Shown here one piece after another: positions 56,701 through 64,000 of a stretch of 64,000 bases of DNA. Source of the DNA: Paraspadella gotoi (Eukaryota > Chaetognatha); contig CM119271.1 of assembly GCA_051294375.1 (NCBI GenBank), forward strand, positions 3,620,610-3,684,609. The letters are read 5' to 3'. The position numbers and the translations under genes are program-made. Each line of letters opens with the position of its first letter. The first letter of the stretch is position 1. The notes beneath the pieces were generated by a model. The model was given only the letters and a program-made list of their open reading frames with translations. It was not told where the DNA came from and did no database searches.

Positions 56701-57830
56701 ATCTTATCTAACACTTACACACTTCTGCTTTAAGCTAACCTCAAAAACACTCGTCTCGCCCTGCGTTTACTGTAAATTCTTGTTCTAACTTTTCACATGA
56801 ATCTGGTGCAAATAACTTTTCACAATTTCTCATTTTCTTCCCTGTCAGCAAAATTTATTTTTGCTATTTTTTTTCAAGCCCCCTGATCCCAAAGATTACA
56901 GATATATAAATAATAAGATGTTTGTCATTAAATATAGGTGCAAAATACTCAGAAATCAAAAGAATGAATCCAAAAAAACCAATCAAAATCAATCTAAATG
57001 CATAAAATCTTGATACAATTAATACACATTTCTCACCTTAATCAACTTCAATACAAATGTCAGAGACCATGGGATACCCATCAATATGTATAATTCTCAA
57101 TTCGTTCTACATCAATAATACGTCGCGCAAGCTCAGCGATTTAAGTTCACAACTTTAAAATAGTCCAATGCCGCGCGAGGAGAATGATGAAAACGTTTAA
57201 TCTCTCATATTTGAAGTACCCACAAAATAACTCTAACAGATTTGCATCCTGATATCTCATAATAATACGTAATTGATATTAGAATAATAGATAATATAGT
57301 CTGATAAACAAACTCAATTCCGGTTTGAGTGATTGTTCATGGAACGTGTCTGTAATATAATGCTTGGGCGACATAATTTGAAAGGTTAAAATTTCTCATT
57401 AGGTAATTTTAATCTCGGCTGGCAACGAGTCGAACAGCTAAAACGACGATAACCATCACAGGCTTTTTACTGCTTTTTTTTCTTCAAGTGTGAGAAAAAT
57501 GGGCGATATTCAGCGGCCGAAAAGAACAGTCGGACTTAATGGATTAGCCGAAACAGCCGCTTGCAGCGCATCGGGTAACGAGGAGTCCTCTCATTATTCG
57601 TCGTTGTTGTCGGTCGTTGTTGTCTGTTTACGTTGCCGATTAAAAGAAAACAAATGTGGTTTTGTCCTGGAGGAAACACTTTGAAGTAATAATATACTGT
57701 TTGCGTATTTTTGTTTTGAAATACGATATGTACCAAAAAGACGAATACTTTTGAAATTTAAATCTGCGAACAGCCGATGAATTCGAACCTCGTGTCCGAA
57801 CCTTCATATCCGCCCGTCACACGCTCGCAG
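53699..57830 (+). repeat. Noisy second copy of 51,040-53,673
   Basis: 53,760-54,830 aligns well with 51,110-52,125. 54,830-57,370 aligns only in patches, with many insertions (for example the 14-17 bp repeat and an AATACACGTGAG block near 55,476). 57,370-57,830 aligns well again with 53,260-53,673 (CTCATTAGGTAATT, ACGAGTCGAACAG, CATCACAGGCTTTT). The order is conserved, so the block reads as one long, low-quality version of the preceding 2.6 kb. Confidence 0.7.
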
Positions 57831-58653
57831 GCATCCTGTTAACGGACGCCCTCTTTTAAAGTAACTTTAAGTATTCTATTTAAGAATAGAAAAGCGATTA
57901 GGTCATTACAGGATGAAATACGCGCGCTCCGCCGGCGGAACCTACAAGTCCTCCGTAGCATAATGTGAGACAAAACGATACTTTATTCTCATTGAACTCA
58001 TGAAACCTTTAACTGCTCTCTCTCTCTCTCCCCCCCTAAAGGCCCCCTAATTTTTGCTTTTTAACAAACAACGATTTTTAAATCACTTGGAAAAAGACGG
58101 GACAACGCTTTGTCGGCTCTAATCCCAGGCCCTTCATCTGAGGCTCGCCTACCCCTAATATCTTTACCCTACCCCTAATCTGTGTACTTAAACCCATAAT
58201 CCCAATTATTTTTCCCCAACCTTATTTACTTTTCCTTAAATCTAAACCCCTAACCCCTAACCTCAACCCTAACCCTAACTAAATTCCCAATTTAAGATGA
58301 AGCGGGGTGTTTTGAGAAAATAAAGCCTAAAAAAACTAGATCTAACTTTAGTTTTTTGAACGTTTAAGCAGTTGATAAGTCACAATTTAACATCCTCCGG
58401 ATGTAATAATTCTAATTCACTCCTCGCGTTATCTCAGCCAATCGCTGAATTTCCATCGGTGCGTCTCCGCGTTTTCCCCAATCGGCTTAATTTTGTCGAC
58501 GAAAAGAAAAACTGAAATATGCAAATTCGATTTAATCGCTCGACTGAGGAAGGAGCTCGTATTTTTTTTTTCCGACGGGTTAATGCGTTCGAAATTCGGA
58601 GAGTTATTTTTTTTATGACTTCGTGCATTGATAAGAAATGTAAAAATCAATGA

Positions 58654-58688
<35 letters not shown>
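57831..58688 (+). other. Intergenic DNA, probably the true right-hand neighbour of 53,673
   Basis: No gene seen. If the block at 53,699-57,830 is a duplicate gap fill, this stretch should join directly to the sequence ending near 53,673. It carries the third TIR element copy and ends in a (GA)n tract. Confidence 0.45.
58127..58328. mobile_element. Probable third copy of the telomere-like TIR element, opposite orientation
   Basis: The right end GGGGTGTTTTGAGAAAATA followed by AAGCCT is the reverse complement of the left end of the two better copies. The interior is C-strand CCCTAA/CCTAACC motifs. The left end at 58,127 (AGGCCCTTCATCTGAGGCTC) only loosely matches the other terminus, so that boundary is uncertain. 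A noisy echo of this copy is at about 62,418-62,536. Confidence 0.45.
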
Positions 58689-58713
58689 NNNNNNNNNNNN
58701 NNNNNNNNNNNNN
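58689..58713. other. 25-N gap with a noisy left-flank copy 4 kb downstream
   Basis: The left flank at 58,300-58,688 recurs with heavy indels at about 62,510-63,280. Matching landmarks include CCTCCGGATGTAAT, CGACTGAGGAAGGAGC and GACTTCGT.GCATTGATA. Confidence 0.95.
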
Positions 58714-61700
58714 AGTCTTTTTACAGCGAATCCAAAATCAGTTCTTAAAAAATAAAAAAAAAATATTTGAAATTTGACGATTTTATAAGGATATTACTAC
58801 ATAAATAATTGAATTTGCTATACTGTTATGCTAAAAAAATTTTTAAAGGATTTAAAATTCATTAATTATATGTCCATAGGTAGCAAAAAAATAATGTTCA
58901 TATCCCAATCTTTTCATCACTTCCACCCATATGCGGATAATACTGTCCATACAGAACCTGAAGTACGCCAGTCCAGTCGAGCCGCAGCCAATGCATGATA
59001 TTCATCCAATTGGGATTGGCGTACGCTCGATGCAATGACTCGGTTCTTCCCCTGCAAGCGGCGCTACTGCGGCCACGACCGATAGCGCGGCGCTAACGCT
59101 GCTCCGTATCTCTAATTAAATTTCTGTTGTTGTAACACAATTAAAAAACTTTGGTTTCCTAAATCATAACAACAACGAAACGAAAGGTTTATCGATATAA
59201 AATGTTATATATTAACTTCTTTGTAAAAAAGGTTTTTTAGAAATATTCATATGTTTCATCAATAATTTAAGTATTTTTTCCCGTATAAATTTTACGCCTT
59301 CATATATGATTTAATTTGTAATATGCCAAATCTAGAATTATACATATTCTATATATAAATATGCATATTATAGAAAGTAATTTGCATATTGCCAATAAAT
59401 CCAATTGAAAAAAAAAGTTGCAATACCAAAAAAAATAATTTGAATCATATTGAGTATATATTACAAAGATTTTTAAAATAATGAAAAAGCCAACATATCT
59501 AATTCTTTTTTTAATTTACTACTCGAATTCGGCATACTTTCTTATAAAAATCCTATAGTTTAATTTTTGCAATGTTTTTTTTATTAAGAAAAAAATTCGT
59601 ATGTAAGCTCCAGTCAACAACTTAAAATATTATAAAAAAAAGACGTAACACACGATCTTGACTGGATTACGTCACCAAGTAGCCCTAAGACCGAACCAAT
59701 ATATCTAGGCCCTATGACCGGGCCTTAAAGACCCGCTGGCTTGAATTAAAGAAACCCCCTCCCCGTCGACCTAGCGCGAGAGGAAGGAGCAATGACGCAC
59801 GTCGGGCAGAGAAACGTTGGGACTATAAGACCGGACGCTGGCCGCGCCCGCTAAAGCTTTAATAAGTATTCTTTTATCCACTGTACTTGCGGGGAGGGAT
59901 TTCTATTGATATTTAATGGACCTGAATAAAAATTAATCAAAGCATATGATGATTCATACAGACAGATAAATAATAATAACTAACTAAATTTAACTCAAAG
60001 AAGCTTACATAGTAAATAAATACAAACAAATAAAAACTAATGCGTCCATTATAGGCGTCCAGAAATTTTAATTATTGTTTGTAGAGAAGTAGTCCCGCTT
60101 TTCAGAGCCGAAATACTGGAAATGCACCGCAATAAGAGATGAAAGAGACGAAATGTCAGATATCTCCTATTTGATTAAAAGACGCATCTGCAGTTCGTCG
60201 CTGCGTACTTTACATGGCGCATGGATTAAAAATACTGAAGATGAACAGCCAATTACATTTCAAATTTGGAAGTAATAAATAACATTTCCCTGGATATTAA
60301 TACTGCTCCACGAGGTTATGCCTCAGCGCAAAACGAAGGTTTTTTTTATGAGGAATTAAGCTAGAAAAAGAAGAGTCGAACGAAAGCCGACGGAAGAGGC
60401 ATAACTTTCTGAGGTGAGCAAAACAAATTAAAGCAATTCAAATATCATACATTTTTTAATATTGTGTTATTATTTTTGTTATTTGAGTTAAAAATTAACG
60501 CCAAAACAAGCGAAAAAAGATTAGATAAATAATGATTATATATAAAAAAACAATTAATAATAAAACACTATCAAAAAAAAAAAAATTAAGGTTAAAAAAA
60601 TATACATTAGGTAGGTAGAGTTTGCGCTTAGGCGCGAAGTAAGTTTGGACGGTTAAAGGTTTTAAATTAAGTTTCAGGTATTAAACAGTATAATGATAAT
60701 CAAAATATTTTAAAAAAAAAATAAATGTTTAATAATATTTTCCCAAAATTTCTCATCAGCGCATTTCTAACAATACCATTGTGTGTTAACCGCGTTTTTA
60801 AATTTATGAAATTTATATTTCCGTAACAGAAACAAACTTGTATTTTTTTTTCTCTTCGTGAAGACTAGTTGTCCATGAAGCCTCCCCGAGCGTTATTCCA
60901 ATCCCGGGATCGCCGATTTATTCAATGTTATACCTGGCTTCTCACTCAAGCTTATACTAAAGTTTGCTGCCCGCCTTACTAATATGGCCTAACCTCCTAA
61001 CCTAACCCTAAACTGTCCCACTACCCGATCAGCACGCTTAACGAAAATTATGTGCCAAAAACCCTATATTAAAGACATAGAATTAAATCAAATTAATCAC
61101 GGAAAAACTTAGTCCCGCCTCTGAATATGCAGGTCATCACCATTAGGCAAACCAAAATCTCGAATATTGCCAAAGTCAAAAAATGCACAATGACCCGCGA
61201 AAAATAGTAGTCGCTTATGATTATCGATTGATTTATTAAATAAATATTACTAAAAATGATATTAAATTTTAATCTATTTTGTGGATCTAAATTTTTGTCT
61301 GAAAGTGCATCCAAAGCCATTACGAAAGCCCATACGAAGAAAATCCAGCACGGGAAAGATGACCCGCGTTTCATTATGTTACGCCAACGTGGTCTATTCT
61401 GAAGCCCCGGATTTCGCTCAAACCAAAGATTTTCCGCGGAGCCACAGCCAGAAGCCACAAGCCACTGCGCCATTGGAGGCGCTCACCCGAAGGACCGTGG
61501 ACACGAGAAAGCCAGCAACAAGAGACTAAGAAGACTAAAAACATTGCCAAAAAGCAAATTAAGAATACGACACAAAGAAAAGAAGTTAACTTCCCAAAGC
61601 GAAATGCATAAACAATAAGAATGGAATAAACGGAAAATTTAAAATAAATTCCAAAAGAACAAAAATCAATGCATTTGGACATTTGTGAAGTCTTTAAGAG

Positions 61701-62509
61701 TAAATACATATATAATCTGATCATAAAATTCATTCACGAACGCTTCCCACAGAACTACAAAAGGCAAAGTTCCAATAGCACCCTATCTAACAATTGCTGA
61801 CCAAACCCTTCAGAAATCAACTTTAAATTCTAACAAATAGTGGCATGAGGAACAGTTTAAATATATAAAACTACGACTGAAAAAAAATCACAAGAATATA
61901 ATTCTGAATTCGGCTGCTCCGGTGTAAATTCAGAGCAAGCAAAGCATGCAAGTAATCTCTCAGGGCGCGCCTCCATTGATTGGGTTTTTCGTGGGGGTGG
62001 CATTAATCGAATGAAGCCAAAGACAATATGTCGTCTATCTTAAATACTAAGTACATAGCCCATAATTACCTTTTTGTTTTCTAAATTATCGCAGATACAG
62101 ACAGTTAGGAAAAAGAAACATATAAAAAAACAACAGGATACAAACCATATGTCCTTCAGTTTATTCAACTTTTAGACAACCTCATTAAAACTAACTGTCA
62201 AAAGATTCAGCTCAAAGCGCTCCCCCACAGCTCCATCGTCCTTAAGGACCCCGTATAGCTCCTTTTTCGAAGAATGACCCTATGACAAAACACTTTTGTG
62301 TTGGGCCCATTCGGAACATAGTATATTTTTTGATTGAAGAACCCATATTTTTAACGGAAATCGAACAGAAAAATCTGTATTATTCCTTCGAGCCACCGAA
62401 CTCGTCTCCCTCGCCATTACCTACCCGCTAACCTCAACCCTAACCCTAACTAAATTCCGCAACCTTTAAGGACTGAAGACGCCAGCAATGTAAAACAAAA
62501 AAGTGTGTT
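58714..62509. other. AT-rich DNA, no gene seen
   Basis: Mostly AT-rich with homopolymers. GC-richer patches are at 58,920-59,100, 59,650-59,890 and 60,060-60,420. CCTAACC motifs occur at 60,985-61,015 and a tRNA-like sequence at 61,403-61,480. A short inverted pair (GTTATGCCTC / GAGGCATAAC) lies at 60,315-60,415. No open frame looks like a gene. Confidence 0.5.
61403..61480 (-). repeat. tRNA-like sequence, probably tRNA-derived SINE head or tRNA pseudogene
   Basis: On the minus strand GCCTCCAATGGCGCAGTGGC contains a good A box (TGGCGCAGTGG). Further on, GGTTTGAGCGAAATCC resembles a B box with extra bases, and the ends GCCTC / GGGGC can pair as an acceptor stem with one G-U. I cannot draw a credible anticodon arm. 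The surrounding DNA is probably noisy. Confidence 0.4.
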
Positions 62510-63280
62510 TTTGAGAAAAGATAAAGCCTAAAAAAAAACTGAACGATCTAACTTTTAAGTTTTACTTGTTACGGACACGTAGTTAAGCCAGCTTGATACA
62601 GCTCTACCTAATGCGTTAACATGGCCTCCGGATGTAATATTGTCTAATTCACATCCTCCGGGAGTTAATCTCAGCCAATCAGCTGAAATTTCAATCGCGA
62701 ATGAATCGTCTACCGGCTGATAATTCCCGCAAATCGGTCCCCTAACTATAAATCTTTTGTCAGACGACATAAAAGAACCAAAAGCTGCACTCATGCAAAT
62801 CCTCGAAATAATTAATCGCGCCGACTGAGGAAGGAGCCTCACGTATCTTTTTTTTTTGCCGACCGAGACCGATGTTCCCACTGGCCGCTCTCTGAAATTC
62901 GCGAGACGCCCTCATTCTGTTTTGTACTAGACTTCGTTGCATTGATACAGGAAACTGGTTGAACAACATCCAATGAACGCACTGAACATATACCCATCGC
63001 CAGAAACACACTAAGGACATAAAACCCGCCTCGGAAACATACCACTATGGAGCCGCATGGGAGAGACCATCTGAGAGGGGAATGAGAGACAGACACACAA
63101 CCGACAGACGATAACCACGACAAACCATAAGAGAGACGATGACAGTCAAAGAGAAGACAGCAAGGAGAAATAAAGAGAGAGCAGAGAAAGACTAGAGCAG
63201 TGATAGATAGAGAGGCAGACCCTAGAGCCACAAAATAAATGATAAAGATGAGAGAGAGAGAGAGAGAGAGAGAGTAAGAG
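62510..63280 (+). repeat. Noisy second copy of 58,300-58,688
   Basis: Blocks AAGCCTAAAAAAA, GATCTAACTTT, CCTCCGGATGTAAT, ATCTCAGCCAATC, GACTGAGGAAGGAGC and GACTTCGT recur in the same order with many insertions, and it ends in a (GA)n tract as does the first copy. Confidence 0.75.
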
Positions 63281-64000
63281 AACGAGAGAGAAAGTATAGA
63301 GAGAGAGATAGACGTTCATCTTCATCATCGTCTTCTTCTTCATCATCGTCCTCGGCCGGCGTCTTTCCTCGGTTGCTTCGCCAATCTTCACGTCAACTCG
63401 TGACGTCATAGACTTGGTCCGACAACGTCATTATCGTCGTCGCCGTCGTCGTCGTTTCCATTATCGTCGTCGTAATTATCGTTGTCGCCGTCATTATCAT
63501 CGTCGAAATTATCGTCTTAATCGTCGTCGTCGTCGTTATCGTCGTCGTCATCATCGTCGATTCTCTTTTTCTCTCACGACTCCCGCTCTCGACTTAACCC
63601 TTACCCTCAAAAGTTTGACCCCCCCCCCCTCATCCCTCACTCCATAACCCACCCTTCTCTACCCATTGCCCGGTCAACAACAACGACAACAACGACGACA
63701 AAATGACGACGACGAAAAAAACCGTGATCCGAATTTCCTCCTCCGGATGAACCAAGAAAACAAACAATAACAACAACGACAATATCATGACAGGAGATAA
63801 CAACGACGACGACAGTCCGTCGTAGGATCGCGTGTCGAGTTGGAATCGCAGTTTTTAAAAAAAAAAAAAATTTTAAAAGAAATTTTGAAAAGAAATTTAT
63901 TGATAATCACGATCTGACATGTAAAAAATAAAAAGATCAAATCGAAGTTTACAAAAATATTACTCTATGGCAACAGGGATACATGGGGGATGGACGGGGG
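63281..64000. other. Triplet repeats (GTC/ATC then GAC/AAC), no gene seen
   Basis: Mixed TTATCGTCGTC-type tract at 63,425-63,560 and, on the other side of a CCCTCA-rich spacer, a CAACAACGACGAC-type tract at 63,675-63,815. The basic frame over it is a repeat translation. Confidence 0.6.

Noticed and set aside
59650-59890. GC-rich block with a TATAAG motif as a spliceosomal RNA gene or LTR
   Set aside because: It does not match U1, U2, U5 or U6 core sequences I know, and no paired copy or TG...CA termini were found.

Overview
The window is nuclear DNA of an invertebrate animal. The evidence is spliced genes with short GT-AG introns (91 to 502 bp), a full animal-type tryptophan 2,3-dioxygenase, AT-rich gene deserts, very abundant microsatellites ((GA)n, (GAAA)n, (GAC)n/(GTC)n, (CAT)n, (CAAT)n), terminal-inverted-repeat elements and TTAGGG-like interstitial motifs. 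I cannot name the species. The dioxygenase resembles insect forms (MVQRMIG next to the haem ligand) about as much as other invertebrate ones.

Genes. Only one gene can be identified with confidence: a complete 9-exon tryptophan 2,3-dioxygenase on the minus strand (30,943-34,221, 377 aa, all exon phases consistent). A second, unrecognised two-exon gene on the minus strand (15,467-16,138, 176 aa, charged N-terminus, Ala-rich C-terminus) is plausible. A frameshifted, inverted partial copy of the dioxygenase lies at 40,155-42,150 on the plus strand.

Layout. 1-4,830: AT-rich DNA, microsatellites and gaps. 4,831-11,612: a satellite of about 145 bp units. 11,826-13,779: an inverted duplication around a 25-N gap. 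13,879-15,130: a long (TC)n tract, AT-rich DNA and a direct duplication around a second 25-N gap. 15,441-16,138: the Ala-rich gene. 16,139-24,853: microsatellites, two large gaps and a G-run block at 20,468-20,625. 24,854-25,133: a TIR element with a TTAGGG-like core. 25,134-30,700: simple repeats. 30,728-34,221: the dioxygenase, with a second TIR element in its last intron. 34,222-42,150: upstream DNA, a 1.6 kb spacer and the inverted noisy copy. 42,151-43,367: direct repeats and a 27-bp minisatellite. 46,337-46,806: a hairpin element followed by a 42-bp minisatellite. 46,807-51,039: microsatellites and gaps. 51,040-63,290: noisy direct duplications around two more 25-N gaps. The last 700 bases are triplet repeats.

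Sequence quality matters here. Unknown bases lie at 723-878, 1406-1525, 1699-1708, 1895-2130, 2390-2647, 12942-12966, 14387-14597, 14686-14710, 16607-17160, 19438-20377, 22112-22445, 24579-24744, 25361-25437, 27663-27765, 28126-28220, 37915-37939, 43183-43262, 43368-43891, 47111-47356, 48348-48595, 48944-49658, 50602-51039, 53674-53698 and 58689-58713. Five of these are exactly 25 N, and all five are followed by an indel-rich copy (direct or inverted) of sequence that precedes them. I read this as unresolved gap filling with raw long reads. Most of the striking duplications in the window, including the second dioxygenase copy, should therefore be treated as possible assembly artefacts until tested.
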